The notes beneath the pieces were generated by a model that ran no database searches, was not told the origin of the DNA, and saw only the letters and a program-made list of their open reading frames with translations. A stretch of DNA of 15,000 bases from Nephromyces sp. MM_2019. Its lineage: Eukaryota > Apicomplexa > Aconoidasida > Nephromycida. How positions within the stretch are numbered: position 1 is the stretch's first letter; each line of letters opens with the position of its first letter. The DNA lies in assembly GCA_015657535.1 (NCBI GenBank), contig JADHZB010001513.1, positions 1-15,000 of the forward strand, read 5' to 3'. Both the position numbers and the translations under genes were made by a program. Of the stretch, positions 1-7,900 are shown one piece after another.

Positions 1-700
1 GCTGTGTGTGGCTAAACAAAGAGGCACAAGTTATGGAAAGCGAGCAGCAATGAAACACCCTTAATCGCAATCATAAGTTGGCAATAGTGAAACCACATGC
101 TGACATCTACACACACAGTATACAAAGGTGATGCACACACAGTGCAAGTATAAAAATAGCAAAAGCACTGAAGATGGTTGAGATACATACACATCAAAAT
201 TTACTTTATGTGTGCGTGTCCCAATCCTCTTCAGCCGATAGGCAGACAAACAAGCTTAGAAAGTACTTGCCCTCTCTAAAGCGACTAGACATTAGAGTGT
301 GTGTGTGAGCTCAAAAAACAGAGGAGGAGCTGATAAAACACGCGTCAACCAACAAAAGTATTCGCATGCATCAACTTACGCAAACGCACACATATCAATA
401 GGAAAAGACTATACATTCACCCACGCACCAATATGCAAAGGATATATATTCACACACGCCAATATACAAGGGTTATAAATCTCTATCACCATTCATATAC
501 ATACCAACTCACAAATGCTACACATTCACATACGTCACAAATACACTACGGCTGCACAAAGCAATATAAGCAGCTACTCATACACCAAAAAGCAAACACA
601 CACAATAAACACCTCTATATAACTTGCTGTTGACTGCACACACACATCCCAGGACTGTACACCCAAGCTTTACGGTGTGCAAAAAACGCCATAAGCTAAC
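1..700. other. Gene-poor CA/TG-rich flank
   Basis: No convincing gene was found in this stretch. It is rich in scattered CA and TG dinucleotide runs, and the short open frames on either strand have the Thr-His-Thr or Cys-Val-Cys composition expected from such runs. A GTAAGT donor-like motif is present on the minus strand near 375-380, so a minus-strand exon could end there, but no matching acceptor and frame could be defended. Confidence 0.5.
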
Positions 701-701
701 A

Positions 702-741
702 TCAAAGGCCGAGAGCTTCAGGCTAGCTCTTTTGCCTTTGA
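702..741. other. Hairpin enclosing a stop codon
   Basis: TCAAAGGC (702-709) pairs perfectly with GCCTTTGA (734-741). Inside it AGAGCT (712-717) pairs with AGCTCT (725-730), giving 14 bp with a small internal loop. On the minus strand the 7-nt loop contains the TGA stop of the gene at 718-1200. It could be a 3'-end or translation-termination element; that role is inference. Confidence 0.6.
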
Positions 742-1200
742 ATCATCTTCGGCTACACACACAGGAAATGAATTAGCTAGTTTCACACACCTGGGAGTCT
801 TGGGGGGGCCAAAGAGAAGGTTAGAAAGTCGCAGCATCTCAGCAACTTTATTGCTCTATTGCTGTAAGCTGAGTGTGTGTGTGCAACTCTCAGCGTATCT
901 CGCTGAGCGGTTACATGTCAGAGTGTTTGCCAGAATGTGCTTGTAACCTCAAAAATGTGTGTGCTTGTGTGTTTGAGAGTTGCAAATATTGAGCGTGCGA
1001 GGTAGTGTATGCTTGAGATGCCAGAGCGTGCGTTAGCTTGAGATACCCAAACGTTGAGTGTGTATTAGCGCATTTCTGAAGCTTTCAAACGTGTGTTCGT
1101 GTGTGTGTGTGTGTGAATGGGCACGTTTTAGCTTCTTATTTTACTCTGGCAAGAGGGTGAGGAGCTTCATATAACTCAGCCATTTCGTAAGGAGACACAT
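718..1200 (-). CDS. Three-exon small protein of unknown function (about 53 aa)
   Basis: The function is not recognised. The model joins exons 1200-1145, 861-791 and 752-718. Donors are GA|GTAAAA and CCAG|GTGTGTG; acceptors are cttacag| and gtgtgtgtag|. The phases (2, then 1) agree at both junctions, and the frame ends in TGA at 718-720. The product starts MCLLTKWLSYMKLLTLLP, has a hydrophobic N-terminal half, and ends in an acidic and lysine-rich tail, EDDSKAKELA. The first exon's frame stays open upstream to an acceptor-like cttttag at 1276, so a longer 5' form is possible. The start at 1200 was chosen because the divergent plus-strand gene begins at 1217. The stop codon lies in the loop of a 14-bp hairpin. 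It could also be the tail of a longer gene. Confidence 0.38.
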
Positions 1201-1216
1201 TGATAGGTTGAAGGCA

Positions 1217-2421
1217 ATGCATTTAACCGAGAAGGTATCGCTTTCGATAGGATGAAGCGAAGAAGATAAGGTAGCCTAAAAGTAAGCCTGTATTCCAACG
1301 GATAAGTACATTTTATAACAACACACAAACACACAGCCAAAACTCTAGAAGCTTTTTATTAGTGCGTGAGCGATAGCGTGTGCTTGTGTGAGATATACAA
1401 ATATATACAGAGAGAGATAGGTCTTTTCAGAGAGATGTAGTGAGATATGGAGAAAACGGGCAAATACAGTGTAAGAGTTTGAGAGTGAACAAAGTACACA
1501 GATGAGGAGAGATTGAAAGTTAAAGATGTCACCACAAAGCGATAACTATACATATATACACCACAAGAATATAGAAATAAGTTCTCACCTGCACACACAT
1601 ATTTTTTTACGCACACAGATGGTTTATAGGAGAAAATATAAGGAAGACACAAAAAAACATCTTCTGCATATAAAATAACGCTTTTACCGCCAATAAATTC
1701 CCCTTTAACTCGCAGAAAAAACCTCTTTGAAAAGCTGAAACTGCGAGAAGGGAAAAAATGTATACTCAAGAAGCAAGCTGAACATGTAGCCAAGTGGAAG
1801 CATTCTTTTAACATGAAAACCACCTCAAAAAGCTTGAATTATGTTAAATACATAAGTCCAATAACAGACTAACTCGCTGATTCTACAGATAAAAATACCA
1901 AATATCCGCAGAATTCACACAATGGATAGATCATACTCCTCATTAGCTTCTTTTTCACTTTTGGAAGTGGCTTTGCACCTCTCTTTTATACTTCTTCATC
2001 TTCTTCTATTTCATCTCTTTCTCAATTTTGCCAAAATCATCTTCATCTGCGCCTTTCTCTACCTCTTCCTAATCTGCTTCCTCTTCAGTCTTATCTGCGT
2101 CCTTCTCTGCATCTTCTCCCTCTTCTTTTTCTTCTTCTCCTTCTTCTTCCTACACTTTTCCCTCTTAGTATTTCCTTTTGGGATAAGCTTTATATTCTTC
2201 CCCTCAAGACTGTTAAATTCCACTCTCTTATACTAAAAAAAGCTTTACATTACCGTCTCTTTGAAGAAGATGCTGAAAAGTTGAAAGATCCACAACTTCA
2301 GGGTAGCGGGGTGATAATTACTAAAATGGAGGAAAAAATAACTCACACTGAGCGTATATCAAAAGCTTTACTTCTTGAGCCTAGTACGCGTGTGTTCATC
2401 CAATTTCACGCTTGTTCGTGA
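1217..2421 (+). CDS. Six-exon Lys/Glu-rich protein with a Leu-rich membrane segment (about 188 aa)
   Basis: The function is not recognised. The exons are 1217-1234, 1251-1270, 1337-1365, 1431-1470, 1716-1842 and 2089-2421. Phases agree at every junction, and the frame ends in TGA at 2419-2421. Residues 1-78 are basic and helical (for example NLFEKLKLREGKK). Residues about 84-104 form a Leu-rich hydrophobic segment, followed by a charged region with RLFEEDAEKLKDPQLQ and MEEKITHTERISKALLLEP. The good donors are GTAAGA at 1471 and GTGAGC at 1366. Weak points are the 16-nt first intron (1235-1250), the TAT|GTTAAA donor at 1843, and the final exon start, since an acceptor at 2168 would shift the frame. 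The Leu-rich segment is encoded by a long pyrimidine tract that could instead be intron. The 3' exon after 2169 is the best-supported part. Confidence 0.42.
1940..2168 (+). other. Long polypyrimidine tract
   Basis: This tract of about 230 nt is almost entirely CTT/TTC-type sequence on the plus strand. It contains two possible acceptors, cctcttcag at 2088 and ccctcttag at 2168. Depending on which is used, its last 80 nt are a giant splice-site pyrimidine tract or code for a Leu-rich membrane helix. The reverse strand reads as a Glu-rich frame interrupted by TAG and TAA. Confidence 0.6.
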
Positions 2422-2439
2422 GCCTAGTGTGTGGGCTTA

Positions 2440-3362
2440 TCAAAGTTCCTTCCTCTTCTGGTTACTGAAGTGCCACAAAAGTATGAAGCCAGAAATTGAG
2501 CCGAAAAGGATTCTCTGTTCCCACTGTTTGGCTACTTTTAACGACTCAAAATTGTACACACACACACACACGTAGCAGCTTAGAAGAGGAAGCAGCCGAG
2601 TTATGAGTTCGGCCTCTAGGCGTATACGCAAGAAACGATATTGCATATGAATTTAAGTTGAAGATCACTGCTTTGATGTATATGCGGGTAAATTGTGTGT
2701 GTGTGTGGTTGATCTTGTGTGTGCGGGATTAATCGTATGTGTGTGTGTGTGTGTGCAGGATTAATTGTGTGTATGTGTGTGTGCAGGATCAATCGTATGC
2801 GTATGTTTGTGCCGGATTAATCGTGTATGCGTATGTATGCGAAATTGCTAGTGTGTGTGCGAAATTACTAGTGTGTGTGAGCAAATTATTACATTATTTC
2901 TACTATTGCGAGTTAATTTACCCCCCAAAGTGAATGTATCTCACAATGATACGATGCAGCCACCTGCGAAAGCCGCATGTGTTTTGAGCGGCTGCGTCTT
3001 CACGAAATAATAAACGCATCAACAAACACAAAGAACATGCACACGAAGAACACACTAGCAAACAGCACACATACAAGTATTTGTAGCGAAAGAGTTGAAG
3101 CAGTAGAGTTCTTCAGAGGCTTCCAAGAATAAATGGGTAGAGAGAAATTGGCTGAGACATCACAGAAGCTATAAGTAGAAGAATACTTCACTCTTCTTCT
3201 TTGATCGTATTCAAGCTGTGTGTTCCTTGGAATATACGTGTAAAATAAGGGGTTTCAAACAGAGAGAAGTTAACTAACCTTGTGTATGCTACGTTTCCTT
3301 CCTACTCCTTCAGGATGCGCATGTCATACGCCGTTGCAAGCGGTAAGTTGAAGCATTTTCAT
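2440..3362 (-). CDS. Five-exon two-helix membrane protein of unknown function (about 129 aa)
   Basis: The function is not recognised. The exons are 3362-3330, 3215-3075, 2991-2964, 2667-2572 and 2531-2440, in agreeing phases, ending in TGA directly followed by TAA. The best exon is 3215-3075: 47 open codons between acceptor aacacacag| and donor CTT|GTATGT. The product has a hydrophilic N-terminal part (LEYDQRRRVKYSSTYSF) and two predicted membrane segments, around residues 62-84 and 106-120. Its tail, HFSNQKRKEL, is basic. The intron 2963-2668 holds a TG/CA minisatellite; the last intron (2571-2532) is only 40 nt and is itself TG-rich. The first exon (MKMLQLTACNG) is weakest, because strong plus-strand splice signals occupy the same place. 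Other frames through 2667-2440 are also open, so the C-terminus could differ. Confidence 0.45.
2690..2885. repeat. Degenerate TG-rich minisatellite, core GGATTAATCGT
   Basis: About six imperfect units of roughly 25-36 bp each combine a TG run with a short core: GGATTAATCGT in the first units, drifting to GCGAAATTGCTAG and GCGAAATTACTAG. It lies within the longest intron of the minus-strand gene at 2440-3362. Confidence 0.75.
3313..3341 (+). other. Candidate plus-strand exon with very strong splice signals
   Basis: A 29-nt block sits between a textbook acceptor (ccttcctactccttcag) and a textbook donor (GTAAGT at 3342). One frame contains an ATG and reads MRMSYAVAS. A following 30-nt GT...TTTTAG intron would lead to VVYFLN before a GTATGC donor. 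Beyond that only TG repeats are seen. It conflicts with the first exon proposed for the minus-strand gene at 2440-3362. It may be a 5' exon of a plus-strand transcript, or chance. Confidence 0.35.
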
Positions 3363-3389
3363 TTACTTTTAGTGGTTTATTTTCTCAAT

Positions 3390-3560
3390 GTATGCATGTG
3401 TGTGTGTAGGTGTATATGTATGTATATGCGTGTGTGTGTGTGTGTCTTGATGTGCATGTGTGTGCCTTGATAAATGTTTGTATGTGTCTCTTAATGTGCA
3501 TGCATGTGTGCCTTGATTTGTACATGTGCCTTTGATGTCATGTGTACCTTGATATATTAC
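3390..3560. repeat. TG-rich minisatellite, core CCTTGATnTGT
   Basis: Imperfect units of about 25-30 bp alternate TG runs with the core CTTGAT (plus strand: TGTGTGCCTTGAT, TGTGTGCCTTGATTTG, TGTACCTTGATAT and similar). It separates the gene ending at 3588 from the gene beginning near 3362. No gene is supported here. Confidence 0.7.
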
Positions 3561-3587
3561 CATCCTCCTATAACCCATCCACACACA

Positions 3588-5813
3588 CTATATCTTGTTA
3601 GCAAAGGCCATATCGAAACTCTCTCCTTCCAACGCTGCATCAGCCTCCCTCGTCATCTGAGAGCCGATGTCGGTTATAGGGTTTCCTAGCAATCTGCTTG
3701 TACTATAACTGCTTGGAACTAGCCTCTCCGCTAGAGAGTTGAGGTGCTGCAGCATAGCAATTCCTCCACAAACTATTATAATAGCAGAAAGTATGGCGCT
3801 AGTGGGCCTAAACAAGATGAAGGAGGCTAAAGTCCAAGTAATAAGATAGCAAATTATTCCTCCATTGAATAAGTACATGCAGGTATAGTAAGTTTTCTCT
3901 AGAAGCTGGTTAACCTGAAGGTAAAGTGTGTGTGTGGATGTCGTAGGATGTGTGTATATGTGGATGTGGTGGGATATATGAGTGTGAATATTGAAGGCCA
4001 TGTGTGTGTGTGGATGTGGAAGAATTTGTGTGTGTGCAGATGTTGAAAAAAATGTGTGGATGCTGAATGGCGTGTGCATGGATGTTAAATGATATATGTG
4101 TGCATAGATATTAAAGGACGCGTATGTGTCAATCTTGAATGGCGTGTGTGTGGATTTTGAAGCACCTCTGTCAACATTAAAGTACCTCTTTTCGGGCGTG
4201 TGTTCGTGCGCCCAAGTGTTTTTGTGTGTGGATGTATTAGTGGATGGTTTGGTGTGTACTTTCGTGTGGGCGTACATCCAACTGTGTAGCACTAGCATAC
4301 AGAATTGCACCATACGCGCTAGTAACACGCAAGGGTGTGTTATGTGTGCATGTCATATCATGCGTGCCATATATATATGTATTTTAGTACGTTATTCTCT
4401 CTACTTCTTCACTGCATGAAGTGCTATAAGAACTATCAACTGTTTATTCTTGTGCTCTAATCTTCAATTGCGTATAGATTCGTTCTTTTTGGCGTGTTTC
4501 TGCCGGATGAGATATAACACACTACTAGTTTAACTTTAAAGCAAAACTCACAGATTTCTGGACTTTTCTATCAGATTCTCATCCGATAATGTTTGCTACT
4601 GTGCACATGCTTGTGCTGATAAGCTCATTCCTCTGGCTCTACATTGCAGTTAAACTAGGAAAACTAGCAAATTCTCACCCACAACAACACACACTAGGTT
4701 AAATCAGGACTCAATCACACATCACACACACTGCTATATACTCCGACATGTATGTGGCTGCACTAGAGTAGATACAAATTATACACACACACATGGCCAT
4801 CTAGCATATAACTACACTTTGAACACCTCTGCACACACATGTATGACCATCTAATGTATAACCACACTTAGCACATGCCTACTCACACACCTACCTGTAT
4901 CGACACATATTTCAACACTCTGACAAGATCTCACAGCAGGGGTCCCACCTTAAAACACACACAACCAACACACACGAAGAAACCTAGTCTACAACGTATC
5001 AATACCCCCATAGACATCCATTTTATCCAGGTTGGCCCCTAGCTAAGCCGCCATTGCATTGCCTCTAGCTTGCAGTAACTAGTTCTAGCAGGAAGTAACA
5101 TTCGAAGAACTTAGGAAAACCACCAATTCTGAGATACTTCTAGATCGTAAGATAGAGAGGCTCTTTCCTGCCAAAGCAGATATTGATTTCTCGACTTACG
5201 CTGAGCGTCACCTTCAAATACCTAATCTACCCGCCTAGTTCCCCCTGGCGCACACGCATCCCTCTGATGAAGCACGCACACACCTGTGACGAAGCATTCC
5301 GCACACATCAACACCCCTCCTCTAAAGCGCACCACACACTAACACCCCCCCTCCTCAACACCACACACTCCCCCCCTCTACACCAATGCACCCGTTCCTG
5401 CTCACTTTAGTGGCGCTAACACCTTTAGCCGTCAGAGACTTCCCGGGTGCCCAGAGCTTGCAAATAACCGAGACAGTTAGAAGTACTAGATAAAACCCGG
5501 TAGCCCCCCCACTCGATAATATAAAGAGAAACTGAAAGCCTTCTGGTATGCTTTGCTTTGAGGTAGAAAGCTGTTGAGAATCATCAGTTGCCTGTGTAAT
5601 CCCCCCCCCCGTAGAGTCAATCATACCCTTTCGCTGATACTCTATCAGCGTCTTGATGATGAGGAGGAAAGTTGATGCAAACCCCCCCAAAAAAGCCGCT
5701 AATATAGCAAACTTTTCATATACTGATATCCAATATGTTAATTCGCTCTGAGACACTTTCAAGGCTCTTTCTGTAAAGTTTGTTATGAGCTGTGCCTTTG
5801 ATGCTTGCAGCAT
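3588..5813 (-). CDS. Two-exon four-helix membrane protein with Orai-like topology (244 aa)
   Basis: The exons are 5813-5406 (136 codons) and 3914-3588 (108 codons plus TAG). The junction is AAA|GTGAGC to ttaccttcag|GTT, phase 0 on both sides. Predicted helices are at about residues 36-55 (FAILAAFLGGFASTFL), 93-120, 147-171 and 174-193, with short loops, a cytosolic-type N-terminus and a hydrophilic C-terminus. Length, four helices and a small-residue-rich first helix recall Orai/CRAC channels and related algal four-helix proteins. However, no acidic residue sits inside helix 1 where the Orai selectivity filter would be, so channel activity is not claimed. The 1,491-nt intron contains repeats and an apparently complete gene on the opposite strand. 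Alternatively the two exons are separate genes of two helices each. The coding character of both exons is strong; the join is inference. Confidence 0.62.
3925..4200. repeat. TG-rich minisatellite, core GGATGTTGAA
   Basis: Eight or more imperfect units of about 30-36 bp run TG run + GGATGT + TGAAnG (for example GTGTGGATGCTGAATGG and GTGTGGATTTTGAAG). It begins just upstream of the acceptor of exon 2 of the minus-strand four-helix gene, inside its large intron. Confidence 0.75.
4416..5238 (+). CDS. Five-exon single-pass membrane protein nested in an intron (about 113 aa)
   Basis: The function is not recognised. The exons are 4416-4451, 4478-4493, 4575-4697, 5014-5030 and 5089-5238. Phases agree throughout, from ATG to TAG. 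The strongest parts are 4575-4697 (acceptor cttttctatcag|) and the last exon, which has 48 open codons of ordinary composition (TFEELRKTTNSEILLDRK ... LQIPNLPA). The product has a short N-terminus, one membrane helix around residues 23-45 (VLISSFLWLYIAV) and a soluble charged C-terminal half. The 17-nt exon with donor CAG|GTTGGC and the 26-nt first intron are weak. The last exon may instead start at 5092 (acceptor ctagcag). The whole gene lies inside the large intron of the minus-strand four-helix gene. Minus-strand frames are also open over some of these exons. Confidence 0.45.
4700..5000. repeat. CA-rich degenerate repeat
   Basis: Scattered CACACAC runs are joined by repeated short phrases such as ATGGCCATCTAGCATATAACTACAC and its variant near 4843 (ATGACCATCTAATGTATAACC), about 50 bp apart. 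It fills the intron between the third and fourth exons of the nested plus-strand gene. Confidence 0.5.
5239..5405. other. C/CA-rich segment downstream of nested gene
   Basis: The sequence is CACACAC and CCCTCC-type repeats with no supported gene. On the minus strand it is the start of the large intron of the four-helix gene. The GTGAGC donor is at 5405-5400. Confidence 0.5.
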
Positions 5814-5930
5814 TGTGTATTTACTTTGGTGTGTGCGAGTGCGTGTGGGTGTGTGTGCGTGCGTGTGGGTGTGTGTATGTATGTAGGAAGTGGTACGGTA
5901 TCCGAAGGAGAACCGTGTTATTAAACTTTA

Positions 5931-6806
5931 TTAAACTAGTGAGAATAATCTAGTAGGAGGATTGACTGTGGGGCTAACACGTATGCCTTGATTCTTCACC
6001 TAATTAAGTATACAAATCAAGCGTAAGTGCGATAAATAGCATTAATAAGTCGCAATTTAATTATTGGGGCGTGTACTTGCTAATATAGGAAGCTAAGCAT
6101 GAGCTAAAAGGCGCGTACATTTAATGGAGGATCTACAAACGCATACACACACACGCTAGGTGTATAAGTTACAGTCGAATACACATACTTAGACTTTGGT
6201 AGATAGATTGATGCTCATGAGTGTATACACACACTGGGAAGTCTTTAGTGAAGAGGTGCCTAGAGTGTGTGTTTGTTTCTCTGTGTGTGCGAGTGCGTGT
6301 GCATCTGTATGCAACCGTGTGTGCACGCATGTGCATAGAGGTACCGAGATTTTTTGTAGTTTATTTATGTGTGTGCACAAAGTGGTACCGGGGAGTCTAT
6401 AAACATGTGCTTGCGGGTATATGCGAAGCTGCGCACTGCTTGTGTGCGTTTCCTCAATTAAGAGGGTACACGGCTGCTCGTGCGTGTCGTACAAAAGGCA
6501 GATTCTCAATTCGTGCACACATCTGTTTCCGTAAAGGCGCATATACACGCGCTTACGTTTTGAAGTGGCGTGTGTGTGTGTGTGCGTGTGTGCTTCTGCG
6601 TGGAGAACGAGGCAGCACCCTCGTAAGATTCAGCTGACGTTAGCACCAATCGCAGCTCTTTTCTGACTAGAAAGAAGCTGCAGATACCAGATATGTGCGC
6701 GAGAAATATTTGTGTGCGTGTGCTAGAGGGGGGGCATCTACAAGGGGATATGAGGGAAGTGGCGGAATCGTCCGAAAATTTTCAAAAAACCGGCAGCCGA
6801 GAAGCA
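5931..6806 (-). CDS. Multi-exon protein, possibly Nudix/CFIm25-like (5' end open)
   Basis: Proposed exons are 6806-6742, 6677-6647, 6595-6345 and 5999-5931, in agreeing phases, ending in TAA. The main exon encodes RLYGNRCVHELRICLLYDTH, EQPCTLLIEE and, about 20 residues later, VYRLPGTTL. The order of a beta strand, a histidine-containing turn, a run of leucines and then (F/Y)(K/R)LPG resembles the start of the Nudix domain of cleavage factor Im subunit 25 (NUDT21), which acts in mRNA 3'-end processing. The usual LPGG...GE box is degraded to LPGTTL and the following helix is not seen, so the assignment is weak. A CA run at 6560-6590 would encode a His-Thr stretch. The long last intron (6344-6000) could hide an exon. 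Upstream exons beyond 6806 are expected. It lies 117 bp upstream of the four-helix gene on the same strand. Confidence 0.4.
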
Positions 6807-6854
6807 CTTGAGAAACATACACGAAGCGAAGGACAGCGTACGTGTTAGTGTATG

Positions 6855-7075
6855 TAGGGCGTGGTGTGTGTGTTGGAGGTGGGGTGCGTGTGTAGGACTT
6901 GATGTGTGTGTTGGAGGTGAGGTGCATATGTAGGACGTGATGTGTCTGTGCGTAGGGCAGTATGTGCGTACTTGCAGGACGTGGAGTGTATGTGCAGGAC
7001 AGTATCTGTTTGCAGAACAGCATCTATCTATACGACTGCATACGTGTGCAGGACAGCGTGTGCATTTGAAGATGA
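6855..7075. repeat. TG-rich minisatellite, core GCAGGACaGT / GTAGGACGTG
   Basis: About eight units of roughly 24-28 bp have two alternating core types. The first three carry GTTGGAGGTGgGGTGCgTaTGTAGGAC-like sequence. The rest carry TGTGCAGGACAGT-like cores. Sequence homogeneity is higher at the 5' end. All three frames on the minus strand stay open across it for compositional reasons. Confidence 0.75.
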
Positions 7076-7376
7076 AATGTGTTTCCGATGTTTGTACACA
7101 CCGAATACGCAAGAAACCTCAATTTTTTCAAACATTTGGGGTTGGTCATAGAAAAGAGCATCTCGCCCTCATCAGAAGAAGCAGCTCACGTTTCAGGAGG
7201 CTTTGTAGGTGATTGTTCTAAGCCGCCTTCTGTTGATAAAAGAGGGGAAAAAACTAAAAAATTTAACCCCTCAGTATGCTAGCTAGTCTCTGTTTCATTA
7301 TTTATAAGTCATTTCAAAGTGCTCTGTTTCGCTTCGTCCAAGGGGTAAAAGGGGATGGTAGGAGGAGATTTGGAGG
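7076..7376. other. Unresolved segment with competing frames
   Basis: No gene was assigned. On the plus strand a frame open to TAG at 7282 reads like a natural C-terminus (SGGFVGDCSKPPSVDKRG then EKTKKFNPSVC). On the minus strand a pyrimidine-rich acceptor (ctcttttatcaacag) and a GTGAGC donor bound a block of about 55 nt encoding GGLEQSPTKPPE. The two cannot both be coding, and no phase-consistent neighbour exon was found for either. Confidence 0.35.
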
Positions 7377-7515
7377 CTTTTCATGAGGAAGAGCGTAACT
7401 TCGAGCTTCTTAACCAGAAAAACCAGTAAATTTGAGTTTCTTCATAAAAAGCATACAAACTCGCCTTTTTCATGAGAAAAAGCGAGTAAAACGATGGAAA
7501 AGAGCTTTTTCGACA
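7377..7515. repeat. Tandem array of imperfect hairpin units, about 30-bp period
   Basis: Four to five diverged units of 27-31 bp share the pattern TTTTTCATGAGAAAAAG followed by CGAGTAAA and then a GAG-like end. The clearest unit, at 7464-7492, folds as ACTCGC(C)TTTTTC with GAAAAAGCGAGT, a 12-bp stem with one bulged C and a four-base loop. The unit near 7378 (GCTTTTC ... GAAGAGC) pairs with one mismatch. The array lies just downstream of the minus-strand stop codon at 7590. Confidence 0.6.
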
Positions 7516-7589
7516 GCAAAGATGCCTTCACTCTCATTGGGTACATCTTTTGCACACAAAAAATCGTTAGTTTTCATGTTAATTATTCA

Positions 7590-7877
7590 TCAAAATAGAA
7601 CGAATGAGTTCCAATACCTTCGCTGCCAGCAGCCCACAACAATCTTTAGCTTGTAGCCAAGTTGAAGATGAGGAAGTTGGCATGCGTAATACATAATAGA
7701 CGGGATTCCGTCAGTTTTTGTGTGCACAGCCACTCCAGCAGCACACGACGCAAATATCTGCTTGCATACAAATTGTGCAGGATACACACACACACACCTA
7801 TGCCACGAATATCTTTAAAACTCCATACAGAGGGACGCTGTATCTACGCTTTGAGTCTTTTACACACCGAATATACT
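7590..7877 (-). CDS. 3' part of a gene of unknown function
   Basis: The last exon, 7760-7590, is strongly coding in character: 56 codons then TGA TGA. It contains SIMYYACQLPHLQLGYKLKI and VVGCWQRRYWNSFVLF, and no family is recognised. A preceding exon, 7843-7807 (YSVPLYGVLKIF), joins in phase over a 46-nt intron. A tentative 10-nt exon at 7877-7868 joins it over a 24-nt intron. The joined start, YGVLKIFQIFASCAAGVAV, would be hydrophobic enough for a membrane helix. Alternative frames through 7843-7800 also exist (for example IQRPSVWSFKDIRGI). The 5' end is unknown and must lie within or upstream of the gene ending at 7901, unless the two belong to one alternatively spliced transcript. Confidence 0.45.
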
Positions 7878-7900
7878 CTGTAGAAGGCGCTGTGTAGAGC

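Noticed and set aside
1359..1823. 154-residue minus-strand frame
   Set aside because: Its composition is Ser/Tyr/Phe-rich antisense of the plus-strand exons at 1431-1470 and 1716-1842, which join in phase and look more like protein.
1922..2236. Standalone 104-residue hydrophobic plus-strand frame
   Set aside because: It is mostly the translation of a pyrimidine tract in the wrong frame relative to the well-supported exon at 2169-2421.
2720..2880. Yeast-like TG telomere or CRISPR-like repeat array
   Set aside because: Units are short, degenerate and internal, with cores that drift and no unique spacers of constant length. They are ordinary minisatellites.
4126..4419. 97-residue plus-strand frame
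   Set aside because: It is largely TG minisatellite and ends where the nested gene begins; composition is Cys/Val-rich.
4608..4646. Extra minus-strand exon (SQRNELISTSMCT) in the four-helix gene intron
   Set aside because: It fits phase 0 but overlaps antisense a stronger plus-strand exon of the nested gene, and its donor GTAGCA is weak.
6221..6637. 138-residue plus-strand frame
   Set aside because: It begins in TG repeat sequence and lies antisense to the more protein-like minus-strand exon 6595-6345.
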